A DNA stretch of 64,000 nt from Blasia pusilla (GCA_050084515.1 CM114271.1:50158001-50222000); one strand, 5' to 3'; positions 20,908 through 31,563 are shown, counted from the first letter of the stretch. Notes: generated from the sequence alone by a model not told the origin. Translations and numbers: made by a program.

Positions 20908-21783
20908 CAAAACTTTGCATAATGACCCTTTATCCCACAGTAATTGCAAGATCCGGGGACCCTCTACTATTGACCTCGATCCCAACGGTTTTCACCATCA
21001 CCATCTCCTGATTATGTCTGCTAATGATTCGTAGTTGATTGAGTAACGTTATATTGAGTGTCTCTTCCTCCATATGCTTGATATCCTCCACGACCATGGA
21101 AGCTTCTACCACCACCCTTGCCTCGGTTTGATCCATAACCTGCAAATAGTGCACCTCTTGCAGACTAGACAAGCAACCACTTCCTACTAGACGCATCTCT
21201 TCACTGATTAAGAGTGGGACTAACTCTTGAAAGATTGGATACTTCTCTCTCACAAAGATTGAGGTCTCAAAGGATTTGTAATCCTTTGGAAGGCCTTGAA
21301 GAGTGAACAAAATCAGATCATCATCTTCTACTGTCATTCCAAGGCTATTCAACTGATCAACAATATATCTGATACTCAAAATATAATCATTGATGCTCTG
21401 CGATCCTTTCCTCACTTTGTTTAATTGTTGTTTCAATTGAAGCTTTCAGGCCTTTGTAGATGTCTGGAACAGCTTTTCCAAAGCATCCCAGGACTCCTTT
21501 GAGTATCAACATCACATTCAGTGATTAACCACTATTAATTAGTGAATGTGATATAATTGGAGAATTGATAGTTATTGAAATGTAGTGGATTACTTGCCTT
21601 GCGCGTTTGTTCCAAGCACGAACATTCAAGTGTGTTGAGTCATCTTGTGGCTTGGCCTCATCACTTGTGACAATGCTCCCATATTTCTTGACCCATGAGA
21701 AATTGTTTCATGCAAAACTTCAAGACATTGTAATTTAGCTTATCTAGCTTCTCGCCTGTGATTGTTGTTGAGGAATACTCCAT
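20908..21783 (-). pseudogene. Copia gag with CCHC knuckle
   Basis: A plausible start codon (minus) is at 21783. The conserved gag core lies in frame 20930-21436, with VRKGSQSINDYILSIRYIVD and LFTLQGLPKDYKSF (UBN2-like gag). A complete zinc knuckle C-x2-C-x4-H-x4-C is encoded at 20908-20949 in a different frame, so at least one frameshift separates core and knuckle. Several stops lie between the start and the core. Confidence 0.85.
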
Positions 21784-22300
21784 GACAAAAAAATTCACTA
21801 ACAAAAATGTAATTTCAGACACCCCACTGCTCCAATTGAAGCATAGACCACTCCTACACAGAAATCAACCTAAAATTTTCCAAAAATTGATCAACTATAT
21901 GAAAAAACTAGTTAAAATTGGCCTCTAGAGACCAAACTGCACAACTTTTCTTTACTAATTGTACTTTCTTACACTGAAATTGTTACTATAGGAGCCCAGA
22001 ATGTAAGAATTGAGTGATTTTAGATGCATTGGAAAGCTCTCAACGAGCTCTACAAGAATAATAGAACAAGCCTTTGGAGTTGTTCTAACTGATGCGGACC
22101 TAGATGGTTGAATCAACCGGAAAAGCCTTAAAAAATGCCTCCAAAGTTTTATCACGATGGAAGCTCCACCTGAAATCTCCACCCATTGAGCTTTAAACGA
22201 AATTTCTTTCTCTCAAATTGAAATTTTACCTTCTCTTGCCTCTCTTCTCTTCTCAAATACCAAGAATGTCAAGTAATGTTCTCCTATTGCTCTAATACCA
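21784..22300 (-). other. Copia leader and primer binding site
   Basis: Immediately inside the 5' LTR the minus strand reads TGGTATTAGAGCAAT (about 22286-22300). This is one substitution from the TGGTATCAGAGC complement of initiator tRNA-Met that primes copia reverse transcription. The rest is an untranslated leader with only short frames. Confidence 0.85.
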
Positions 22301-22609
22301 CGTAGAAAATTGCTAAAGAAGCATAACTGGTGGAAGAAGGTTCTCACACTCACACACCACCATGGAGAACGAAATTTTGCAATGAGAGAATGAATGGAGG
22401 CTGGTCTCCTTCTCAATTATATAGGGTATGTGCAAGCAACCCTTTCTCTAATCTTAACCATAGTCTCGAGTTAGACTAACTGTGATTAACTAACCCTAGT
22501 TAAGATAATCGCGGTTAACTGACTAACCAAGATTAAACTTCCCTATTTCGTATAAGTACCAAATGTTGCAGTTCAGTGTCTAATGACCTTGATTGTAACT
22601 CAATCTTCA
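22301..22609 (-). repeat. Copia 5' LTR
   Basis: Aligns with 17429-17738. The outer base pair at the inner edge is CG where the partner has TG, and it ends CTCAATCTTCA. The differences between LTRs are mostly transitions. Confidence 0.9.
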
Positions 22610-22612
22610 ATA

Positions 22613-22967
22613 AAGGGCCACTTCCCAAAGTGGAAAGTCAATTATGCTTCATATGGAAACTTCCTCGAAATAGTAAGTTTCTCTATATGGCTCCAAATGA
22701 GCCGAAACAAAGGGGAAAGCTACTCTCGCACGCTGTGCGTGGCCTCAGCATGTCATCCTCGACCTTCGTAGGTTGTCCTCCAATATCCCCAAAAGCGCTC
22801 TACTAGATCTCGCCGATCTATCATAAAAGTCGTGACAATTGTCGTGTGGATACACATCGCTACACAACATACATCGCTGTCAACAAACATCCACACAAAC
22901 ACGCACTATCGCATGCTAACTTATAGCATCCAAACAACGAGACAAGAAGTACCAAAATATCTCCAAT
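22613..22967 (-). repeat. Gypsy copy 1 3' LTR, part B
   Basis: Continues the LTR interrupted at 17428: GGGCCACTTCCC, then AAATGAGCCGAAACAAAGGG, GATCTATCATAAAAG and GTGACA. These are followed by a second copy of the opening module (TGTCGTGTGGATACACATCG to TATCTCCAATC). The polypurine-like tract CTAGGGG (minus sense) sits directly beside its inner edge. Confidence 0.85.
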
Positions 22968-23143
22968 CCCCTAGCTTGTGGTTACGTCCCTCTTACTCTA
23001 GATAGCCATCTATCCCTACCTACCATGACATACATCTCTCGGACGCTAAGAGCAAAAAGGCTGGGTGCTCATGTAACCCCATTATTAGTTGCCTTCTTGT
23101 CATCCATGTCACAGAGACAAGTCAGAATCTAGAACTACCTACT

Positions 23144-24163
23144 CTATGTACATCTAGGACACATCCATCGTCCTTGAGGAACCCTAGTGAGAGATGGCGT
23201 TAGACATGCCATATGCCATCCTCTCGAACACCCATCACAAACTAGCATAGTGGCTGCACCACTAGCGGAACCACACAACATACATCGCAAGCCTGCAGAA
23301 ATTATTGCTAAGCTCGCATCAACTATACCGTCAATGTTAGGAAGGTGACATGGCGCACAGTTACCCTTATGATCCTTCCAAACCATACCATCGCGTCCCT
23401 CCAATAAAAGAACACCGGATGGCAAAATCTCACGCACTCTCAAGATGGTGCGCTCTGCAGTCACATCCAACGTCGTACGTGCCGTCTGCTGCAAGTAGAC
23501 ATAGTCTCCCTGATGAAACCTCCGGATAGTAGGTCGATAATCACCTCCCCAAATAGTCGCATAACTCAACGTATCCCGATGTTGCGCAATTGCCAAGTTC
23601 TCAAACGCCATGGGCATCACTCTCCGGAACAACTCAGCCCTTTGAGAACATGCTCGCATCCACACATCAAGGTCATCAAGGTTCAACACCTCACCAACAT
23701 CTCGGCAAATGGCCGTAGGTAAATGTGGCTCTCGGCCATAAAATAGCACGTATAGTGAGAAAGACGCTAAGGATGCCTGCCTATTGAATCTGTATCCCAT
23801 CGCCAACCACGGCAACAGGAGGTCCCAATCTCCTAGGTGACCGCTCTGCAAGCCATACTTGCGTAATCCTCTCTTCACTGTCTGCGCAACCCTCTCCGCT
23901 AGTCCATCCGCCTCAGGATGATGTCGCGAAGTGCTACGGTGGTCGATCAACGCATGATCACACAAGGCCTGAAATATCCTATGAAACTCTGTACCCTGGT
24001 CTGTCAACACCTCAGCTGGTGCGCCGTAATGACTCAACACTCGATCTATGAAAGCATACGCTACTCCCTCACTCGCTTTGTTAGGCAATGTAACCAACTC
24101 TATCCATTTCGAGAAATGCTCGACCATCACCAACACATAACGACTAGGACGCATGCCGGGCAA
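23144..24163 (-). pseudogene. Gypsy copy 1 integrase with C-terminal PHD finger (5'-truncated)
   Basis: This is an uninterrupted 339-codon frame. Residues 1-170 are the Ty3-type integrase core: VMVEHFSKWIEL, LTDQGTEFH (second catalytic Asp) and ADGLAERVAQT (third, Glu), then the GYRFNRQASLASFSLYVLFYG region. The first catalytic Asp and the HHCC zinc domain are missing because homology stops near 24180. Residues 294-338 form a complete C4HC3 PHD finger: C-x2-C, then VCDGC, then GWHMAC, then WMCPRC, immediately before the stop. PHD fingers read histone H3 tails. The N-terminal truncation means this copy cannot integrate by itself, but it is the best-preserved example of the PHD tail in the window. 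Confidence 0.9.
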
Positions 24164-24179
24164 AGAAAGTAATGGTGCT

Positions 24180-26005
24180 CGCCGGAGAATTTTAATTTAT
24201 TGTAGGGTAGTAACGCTTACGCGGAGCCTAAGGGCCGGGCGACGAAGTCCAAGGCGATCCACGTATCTCAGCTTGCATTCCAACCATTTGAGAACTGTCA
24301 ACGCTCGTCAGCGATCACGCTAAGGCTCCTGCTCAATATGTCCCAGGGATGATTCCATAACACCGAAATCCAAACGGGAGCCCGGATCTAGCTAGGCCGA
24401 GTTTCAGGTTTCCCTCACAGTTATGAACCTCACGCTCGTGCACCTTACGTCTCCAACCAGCTCATGGTCTGTGGTCCCTAAGGCGACTTTCTTCAAGCTC
24501 GACACTGTCTCCTTGTTTTCTGGATACATATTCTCAAGAGCAGGTAGGACCAAATCATGGTAATTTCTCAATCTCGTGTAACCATGGCCACAATTTCGAT
24601 CAATGACATGCTAATTATATACACTGAATGCCATTCCACGAATCTCGTGAAGTAGGAGCAGCTCTAGACTTCGGACAGGAGTTAAACACGGCAAACAATC
24701 CAGGCGGTATTTGTAGTATTCTGTACATGTCTACATTGGAAACGTGGTGTTGCTGATGCGCTGCGCCGGTATCTACATGGAGTCTGGACAAATGAGGAAG
24801 TAGTTGGATCGCGATTGGAAGGATTCGCCGTCTTCCGTTGCTTGGCCCTTTTAAATTCTAACGCTTCATAATGCTGGAAGTAATTACTTCCGGTCGTCTT
24901 GCGGATCGATTGCTGCCCGGGACATTACTCTCATCATTGGAACTGCAGCAGCCCGCAGGGTGGATGTAGAAGTAACGCCATCAAAATCGTGTTCAACTTT
25001 CGTCGCCGTGCTTCAGATGTATACATGTCGCCTGACATCACTCTGTCTCTGTAGCCTGTGGCCGAGCGGCCGCCGTAATGCGGATCTATAATCCATTTTC
25101 TCGGGTTGAAATTCAAGCCCTAATTCATCGCTAGCAAGCTGCTGCGAGCGAGCCTGCCACTCAAATGATCCTAGTTAACATACATGCGTGACAGTTTCTT
25201 AGATGGAAAACCGGTGGATGGATATGTTTGAATTTTCTGATCTCCGTACGAGCTGCGACCTATGTGTAGACTCCAGAGTGTGGCGGTCGGGGGCCCCAGA
25301 GGAATCTGTGTAAACGGAACAGGTACAACGCGTATTGTATTCGTTATATTTGTACAGCACTTGCGATGTGGTCGGTCGCGATGGCCGAGTGAGTGCTCAG
25401 CTTTTAGCACAGAACACGTGCCTTTCGTTTGGAAGAAGGCTGTAGGCCCACGGCTCGATCGATAGTACGAATTTTTTGAAGCGGGATGAGAACAAGAGAG
25501 CCCTGTCCGAAGGTGAGGAACACTGTATATAAGCGTTGAAAATTCATGAACTCTCACAGTGGGAGTTCGATCTTGATATTTGGTGTATCTCTGCATCCAA
25601 TTACGATCTGAGAGTTCTGCTGAAGGTACCTATCGATCCAGAAAGTCACTTTCATATTCAAATTTCTTGCTCACATCAGAGAGAGAGAGAGATTGAAATT
25701 CGAGAGCGCTACAGATCCCAGGATTCCCTGGAGCCAAGAATCGACGGACATATCGTTCGGATTCGGAGAGAAATTAATCTCCTCACTGTATCTATCCGGG
25801 AGTACAACTTAGGCGTTTGTGCCAGAGACTGTAGTAACCAGTTCGTACAGAGATTAGACGACGGGATCGAACATATTTCTCCAAACGTTCTGAGTGAGGG
25901 AGATCTTCGATCTTCACATCCTACCATTGTGTCCATCCGCTACGTTTGCTGCTTTCAACGCCGTCGTGTTTGCAGGAGGAGAAGATCTACGTCTACGTAC
26001 AGTTG
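24180..26005. other. Unassigned DNA upstream of the 26-kb gene
   Basis: Homology to the gypsy element stops near 24180. Beyond it I find no recognised coding motif or repeat. A TATA-like TGTATATAAGCG at about 25525 and a pyrimidine tract with TTTGCAGGAGG near 25972 (possible 3' splice site) suggest the region from about 25500 could be the promoter and 5' part of the gene starting at 26011. The 206-codon frame 25536-26156 crosses this interval in another frame and shows no recognised domain. Confidence 0.4.
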
Positions 26006-26010
26006 TAATC

Positions 26011-26295
26011 ATGGCAACCGTGAGAACTTACGAGAGGAGCTTTTCTGTGACCAACACCACGAAGAGCTCAGCAAGCTTCTCTGTTACAAACAATGCAAAG
26101 AGCACGGTACAAATACAGGAGCCCGGCATCTACAACCAGAAGGAATCCTCGGATAAGGTGATGGTTTTGACGTTGCAGTTGGCTCCCCGCCAGAAGAAGA
26201 CAGTTTCCTGGCAGTCCAACGTCGTGGACAACGAGTTTCTTCAGAGAAAATCCTACGAGAAGGAATTCTTCTTCAACCAGGATATTTGGGGTTGA
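26011..26295 (+). CDS. Small unknown protein (94 aa), paralogue of the 47.9-kb ORF
   Basis: I chose the ATG at 26011 because homology with the 47.9-kb frame begins shortly after a Met (both continue into an RSFSV segment). The protein is Ser/Thr/Asn-rich in its first half (SFSVTNTTKSSASFSVTNN, an internal near-repeat) and ends with a conserved block: VSWQSNVVDNEFLQRKSYEK followed by EFFF. The alternating polar/hydrophobic pattern suggests beta structure. There is no signal peptide or membrane segment. I do not recognise the family. Conservation of this block in a second locus argues it is, or was, a real gene; it may be one exon of a longer gene, with a possible splice acceptor just upstream. 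Confidence 0.55.
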   Translation: MATVRTYERSFSVTNTTKSSASFSVTNNAKSTVQIQEPGIYNQKESSDKVMVLTLQLAPRQKKTVSWQSNVVDNEFLQRKSYEKEFFFNQDIWG

Positions 26296-26299
26296 AGAT

Positions 26300-27080
26300 C
26301 GTCCTGAAGGCGGGGATGGAGTTCGACAGCCAACAGCTCGGAAGAAGTCCCATCATTCTCCACTCCTGTGGATAAACGCAAAGCTCTGGCTGGCGCTTCA
26401 CAATTGGCGATGAGAGCGCCTGTATCGCGACATGTCGCTCAGCCGCATGGGTTTCGTACGCTCGTGACGAGGACGTCAACTCATCTGTACATATTTTCGA
26501 ATTGCTGTAGCTAGCTAGCTAGAAGTGACTAGGAAAGCTAGACCAAAGGCTTGAAGTGCTGATCACGCTTAGCTAGTGAGCTTCGCGGATCTTAGATCAA
26601 GTTGCCACCATAGATTCCGCGCCTTCGGTTGACGCCACCAGAGACTGGGACGGGAGAAACAAGTGAAGGAAAGGGTGGGGGGAGGAGAGGAGGAAGAAGC
26701 CAAGAAGCATCATATGAAAGCAGAGATAGAAACTGTGCATTTTGAAGGAGTACCTCTCAAGACAGAAACTCTATCGATGAGAAACTAAGCGTAACGAAAT
26801 TTTGCATATCTAGCTTGGGGTCTACTTTCAAGTCTCCTCGACAATCCATGCGGCACCTCTAGGGAGAATAAACATGAGTCGAATCAGTGGATAGATCTAG
26901 ATCCTCGACTACATGAATGCCATGATTCACGAACACCCCAATCAATAGCCATGTCCGGCAATTCAGGAACATGTTATGTTGTAATGCTCTGAGGACTCCG
27001 TCACTTCATGACTAAGTAAGTAACAGCAACTGGCTAAGTTATCTGCAGTGCACTGATTCTGCAGTCGGGTGACTCGGATC
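26300..27080. other. Unassigned DNA
   Basis: No recognised coding sequence. A short purine-rich run (GGGTGGGGGGAGGAGAGGAGG, about 26676-26696) is the only compositional oddity. Confidence 0.4.
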
Positions 27081-27084
27081 CTGC

Positions 27085-27215
27085 TTCCTTCGATAAAAAC
27101 GAGTGATGGAAAACGGAAGTACAAAAGAGGGGGACTCAAAGAGTCAAAACCTGAAGGCCACAACAAGACCGGAAAAGGAAGAAGGGGGCATTCCCCCTAA
27201 CGAAGAATCTTCGAG
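27085..27215 (-). mobile_element. LINE 3'-end fragment
   Basis: On the minus strand this reads TTAGGGGGAATGCCCCCTTC, then TTTTGACTCTTTGAGTCCCC, then TTTTCCATCACTCG. It matches 49679-49776 and, more loosely, the sequence just downstream of the LINE-type ORF at 50604-51331. A short block carrying only the 3' end is typical of 5'-truncated LINE insertions. Confidence 0.6.
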
Positions 27216-27550
27216 AAGAATCTGGTATAATGTAGTTCTGTACACCTCGAGGCGATGGCCACATATATGTACGGACATTGGATATTGAGTGCAGTGATTG
27301 TTGCGCGCATGTGAAGCTTCACATATTAGGCGTCCTTGGCTGTCGTCATAATGGGAAGATATGACTATGCTTGATCCGATCGGCAGATGAAAAAGATGTG
27401 CATGCACGCCTTGGATGAAATTCAGATTCATGAACGTGGATGCGAAGGAAGTCTTTTAGTTCAACTTCGCGTTCCCCACGAGCCTATTCATCTAACCCTG
27501 ACGTCTCAAGTTCTATTAAACTATTTATTAATACCATGCCTTTTACGCAG

Positions 27551-27604
27551 GGAACCTAGTGTAGTGGAAGGTGCAAGGGAACCTAGTGTAGTGGAAGGTG
27601 CAGG
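27551..27604 (+). repeat. 27-bp tandem duplication
   Basis: GGGAACCTAGTGTAGTGGAA plus GGTGCA occurs twice in immediate succession with one difference at the unit end. Confidence 0.9.
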
Positions 27605-27943
27605 CTCAGGTTCGAGCCGGATCGGGATGGCTAGTTTGCACGAGTCTAACCTCGGGTTAAGGTAACCCGAGGATGAATAGGCGCGAGGCCCTCAAGGGCG
27701 ACGTTACATTTGGCCCAGTCAATAATCGTTTAGGGTCGGACGAACCGCCGGGAACAAGTCCATGTTCTGCTGCTGGATTATGCGAGGTCGGATGCCCCCA
27801 AAACAAAATGTACACTACTTATTTTCGAACTGCGGATTCTCGCCCCCAAAAAAAAACGAAGAGGTGTGGCACTCATGGGTGGTGGTGCGTAAAATCACTC
27901 CATTAACCTGAAGATTGGGTTTCATTTTGCGTCCTCTGTGGAC

Positions 27944-27991
27944 TGCCAACCGTTCTCCACGGACATGGGAGCCCGTGGAGAACGGTTGGCA
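27944..27991. repeat. Perfect 19-bp inverted repeat, 10-nt loop
   Basis: TGCCAACCGTTCTCCACGG (27944-27962) is the exact reverse complement of 27973-27991; the loop is ACATGGGAGC. No terminator-like context (no following T-run). Confidence 0.95.
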
Positions 27992-27999
27992 TCCATCCC

Positions 28000-29045
28000 T
28001 TGCTATTTGCACAATCCGGATAAGAACTTCCCCGCAGGTCTGTTCACCATTTCCGCCGGTATTCTTTTCTTTTCTGGGAAAAGTTCACGAGCACTTTGCG
28101 CATGTGTACCTTTCTCTCATCTACGCGACCAACGGATCAGAAATAAATCCTGTCGGTTCCACTTCCAGTCAGTCGCTCTTGGGCGACTGACCGGAGTCAC
28201 CGGACCGGAAGGCCGTCCAAGGATTTAATTGAACATTGGGAAGATATCTATTTAGAGGGAGTTGATTTGCGCTAATAGCTTCTCTTGTCGGAAGTGACTA
28301 TTCGAGAAATCCTTGTCTTTTGCGATTCTGGACTCGCTCTGCAGTATGGAGTCTGGATTGTAGTCACTGTACTATTCACTCTGGCTGTGTGGTGGGTTGA
28401 GTCCAATGTTTTCATAGATCCGGAGTTACGAGTAGTGCTGGCCGGCACTTTTCGTGAATTTCCGATCTAGCAGGGAAAGTTCCGGTAGGACTTCCGGCGA
28501 GCCTTGCACATGTACCAGAATTCGATGGGGCGATGTCGGGGCTGACGGTGCTTGTCTGGATTCTAGCAGAAATGTGCCGGAATATGACGGAGGGCCGACT
28601 GAATCCGACAAAAGACGATGGCTTCCCGGAATAAGCCTCCCGGAATACTGCTGCTATAATTCCCGACTACCGGAAATCAGGTACGTAGCTGGCAAAGGGG
28701 GATTGGATGGCATGATGGACGGTTGGATGGAGATTAGTTTTTCATGCAGAGATCCGCACCGTCAAAACTTAGTGGGATGGTGGTGAACCTTAACCCGTAT
28801 GCCCCTTTAGCCGTCCGATCTCCATCGACGGTTTTCTAGCCACGGGTTACGGGGGAAGCTGTGGCTTCGGTCCTGCCGAGCCTGGACCCAGGGAGGCTGG
28901 GCCCTGGGGGTAGTACGCCGGGGAGGCCCTCCCCCCCCTCATTCAACAGTTTTCCTCTCCTCTCACTCAACGTTGGCAAAGTGCTACCAGATTCCCGCCC
29001 GGTCTCGACTCCCGCATTCGAACTCTTTTCTTCACTACACAGTGT
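28000..29045. other. Unassigned DNA 5' of gypsy copy 2
   Basis: No recognised protein. Composition becomes GC-richer toward 28900, with a C-run near 28930. Homology with gypsy copy 3 begins abruptly near 29049, so the copy-2 boundary is a truncation, not an LTR. Confidence 0.4.
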
Positions 29046-29099
29046 CGACTCAGGAGGGGCATGTGTCGAGCACGTTGTTGGGGGCGGCCACCGTTGTGT

Positions 29100-29800
29100 A
29101 CCGCACTCCTTTATTTTCTGCTTCCGATGTTATGACGTTGGGGGGTACGCCCACTGAGGCATTTCGGCTGGATGCTTCACTATGTGAGCGCGGAGTTGGA
29201 GTTCCTGCATCACGTTCAGAGGTGATGGCAGAGGAGGTGATGGACCTGCCCTTGGAGCGGATGCTCGGGCCGTCCACGTCAGATTCATGGGAGGCTGCGG
29301 CTGCTAGGATGGCGGAGATGCCCGCTAGACCCGCGATAGAGCATGCCATGGCTTCTCCTGGTGTTGTGTTGCTGGATAACCGAGGAGAGGTCTTCCAGTT
29401 GGTGAGTCCTGGAGGTAGAGCTTTTAGTCCGTAGCGCGTCTTGTTGGATTCAGGAGCGCAACCCTTGATGTTGGGGAAAGCCTCATTCAGAGGATTGGGC
29501 TTGACGAGAGCCGATGTGGAGCGTTGTCCATTCCGGATCCAGACATCCTTGGGTGGAGCGAGTACCACACAGTATATCACCCGACAGGAGGTCACGGTGA
29601 GGATTCACCCGGGACATCCTACAGATGAGTCCGTGGTGCGCGCCAAGGCGATAGTGACTAATGCAGAGTCCTACGACGTCTTGATTTGTGGAGCAGTGTT
29701 ATACCCGATGGGGTTTTCCCTGGATTACTGGGAGGAGTCAGCGTCCTACAGACCAAGATGGCAGTCAGGTGATGGGCGCCTTAGCTCATTACCTGTTTGA
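29100..29800 (+). pseudogene. Gypsy copy 2 aspartic protease region
   Basis: The catalytic triad D-S-G is intact (29447-29455), in the context LLDSGAQPLMLGK. It is preceded by a conserved segment (VVLLDNRGEVFQLVSPGG) and followed by the protease C-terminal half (YITRQEVTV to DVLICGAVLYPMGFSLDYW). One TAG stop just before RVLLDSG replaces the CAG (Gln) present in copy 3. It would process the gag-pol polyprotein in an intact element. Confidence 0.85.
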
Positions 29801-29813
29801 TTCACAAGTGCAG

Positions 29814-30367
29814 GTACTCGCACTCCTGGCTGCAAAACAGCAGCTAACCCGGTGCTAATCCCTCCAAAGAGATCTAACATTCGAATACCCTCCTCCGGGG
29901 TACACCACACAATGGGTGTGGTATCCAAGGGTGTCATCGTAGCACTCCCTGCTACCTCGGGTTCCTCAGAGATGGCGACCTTAGCAGCATTTAGTAGTGC
30001 AATCACTTGGCCTAGTGATTTGATTGAGAGACATGTCCATGCAGAGGATACTCCCGTTCCTGACATTTCTATGGAGAGGAGTGTTATGGTAGCTGCATCA
30101 TTCCGTGGAGGAGAGGTGCCGTTGTGGGGCTCGAATGAGGAGCTTCAACGATTGGCAAATGAGCACGTGCAGACCGCGTGAGCGAGGCGTTTGCACCAGA
30201 GCGTGTCGGGTCTGAGGAACCCGAGGTAGCAGGGAGTGCTACGATGACACCCTTGGATACCACACCTATTGTGTGGTATACCCCGGAGGAGGGTATTCGA
30301 GTGTTAGATCTCTTTGAAGGGATTAGCACCAAGTTAGCTGTTGTTTTGCAGCCAGGAGTGCGAGTAC
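29814..30367. repeat. 157-bp inverted duplication inside the methyltransferase gene
   Basis: Arms 29814-29970 and 30211-30367 are reverse complements with a few mismatches; the spacer is 240 bp. The right arm is the collinear sequence covering methyltransferase motif I. The left arm is an extra inverted copy replacing about 12 codons found in copy 3 between the protease end and the linker. Confidence 0.93.
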
Positions 30368-31230
30368 ATCAGTACTTGTATGTGGAGAGTGATGATGTTG
30401 CAAGGCGCGTCTCACTACGACATGTGGCGCAATTACGCCTACATTTTCCCGACTTATTGTTTGCGTCCGCAGTACAAGGGTACCAGAGTTCCCTACCGAG
30501 GGATATTTTGTTGTTGGGGGCGCAGTAGGGTAGGGTCATTGATTTGGTCATTGCCGGTTGGCCATGTCAGGGCCAATCGAGTGCTGGACGAGGCAGCGGG
30601 TTGGTTGACACTCGGTCCAGGTTGTTTTGGGAGATGTTGAGGGTCTTACGGCAGTTGCAGGAGCACCAGTCTCCAGCCTACATTCAGGAGAATGTGCCGA
30701 TCTTAGGAGACTCCAGGTCACGGGTGGTGACGAGTGCTCATCAGGTGCGTGCCTGGATCGGCCCAGTAGTGTTCTTGGATGCGGTAAGTGTAGGTTCTAG
30801 AGCCCATCGCCCGCGTCTATGATGGACCAACTTGGTGCCCCATGCGGTATTATGGAGGGCGTATGCGAGAGTGGAGCGCCCCTCCCATTTGTTAGTGGAT
30901 TCCATTATGGATCCAGGTCGTCGATCATAGGCAGTGAGGCACGATGATCGACCACCGTTGACTGTGGTCAACAGGGTAAGCGAGCAGCGGGCGCCTTGCC
31001 CACGTTGTGAGTTTTCCGCTTCCTATGCATACAAGGAGGCCGGTCCTGGCTTGGTTTGGGATAACCAGGTTCAGCGGTTGGTGGAGCCCAACGCCGACGA
31101 GAGAGAGCGAGCGATGGGATTTCCCACAGGAGTGACGGCAGTACCATCAGTGTCAGAGGCATCACGACGCCATGTCTTGGGTCGCGATGGACCTGAATCG
31201 CTTGACATGGATCCGCAGCTTGGGAGTGGT
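30211..31230 (+). pseudogene. Gypsy copy 2 C5 cytosine DNA methyltransferase (DNMT3/DRM-like)
   Basis: The enzyme class transfers a methyl group from S-adenosylmethionine to cytosine C5. Motifs appear in canonical order: motif I VLDLFEGIS (30301-30327; Glu where copy 3 has Gly), motif IV DLVIAGWPCQGQS (catalytic Cys codon 30565-30567), motif VI QENV, motif VIII-like SRAHRPR, and motif IX/X-like ERERAMGFPTGV followed by SRRHVLG. The TGL/TKL after motif I, VIAGWPC, SRAHRPR-L-WW and the MGFP...HVLG end resemble DNMT3 and DRM enzymes more than DNMT1. Breaks include stops near 30178, 30526, 30820 and 30928 and a shift after HVLG. It is inactive as read. Confidence 0.9.
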
Positions 31231-31563
31231 GAGCGAGCGTCGTATGAGATCGCGACAGATCACGTGGTTGCGTTAGTGAGCCCCATGCCTACCGAGACGG
31301 TGGAGGCAGTGGCTGGGGGCAAGACCCGAGGAGATCTACGCACCAGGGGAGATCGGGAGAGACACCCTTGGACTTCTTGGGATGTTTTGCAGGTACACAA
31401 GGAGATGATAGCCACAACATCGAGCGTAGTTTCGGACACTGCACGTGGAGGAGATCAGAGTTTGCAGTTGGCTGCAGGAGAGCGGTTGAGTGTTGTTGTT
31501 CGAGACGGGGTTGCACCATAGCAACCACCGATACCCGCGCCGGAGAGTCCTACCGTAGTCACG
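31231..31563 (+). other. Linker between methyltransferase and RT, copy 2
   Basis: The open frame 30934-31521 continues beyond the methyltransferase through a Gly/Thr/Arg-rich linker (TRGDLRTRGDRERHPWTSWD) to a stop before the RT frame at 31564. The same linker is present in copy 3 (about 40170-40480, minus). No domain recognised; probably a polyprotein spacer. Confidence 0.6.

Larger units (their letters stand above)
17429..22612 (-). mobile_element. Nested Ty1/copia retrotransposon, degraded
   Basis: The element has LTRs of about 310 bp (17429-17738 and 22301-22609), a purine tract next to the 3' LTR, and a tRNA-iMet-type primer site next to the 5' LTR. Read on the minus strand, its domain order is gag - zinc knuckle - protease - integrase - RT - RNase H, which defines copia. 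AAGGG occurs at both insertion edges (17424-17428 and 22613-22617) and the host gypsy LTR joins seamlessly across it. Frameshifts, stops, a missing RT segment and an altered integrase residue make it non-autonomous. The two LTRs differ at scattered positions, so the insertion is not recent. Confidence 0.92.

Noticed and set aside
25536-26156. 206-codon plus-strand ORF rich in Arg, Ile and Cys
   Set aside because: It overlaps the 26-kb gene in another frame, has no recognised domain, and the overlapping frame is the one with a conserved relative at 47.9 kb.
27973-27991. Rho-independent terminator at the 27.9-kb hairpin
   Set aside because: No T-run follows and the context is eukaryotic.
29050-29595. 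181-codon minus-strand ORF
   Set aside because: Shadow of the plus-strand protease region of gypsy copy 2; the plus strand carries the recognisable protease motifs.
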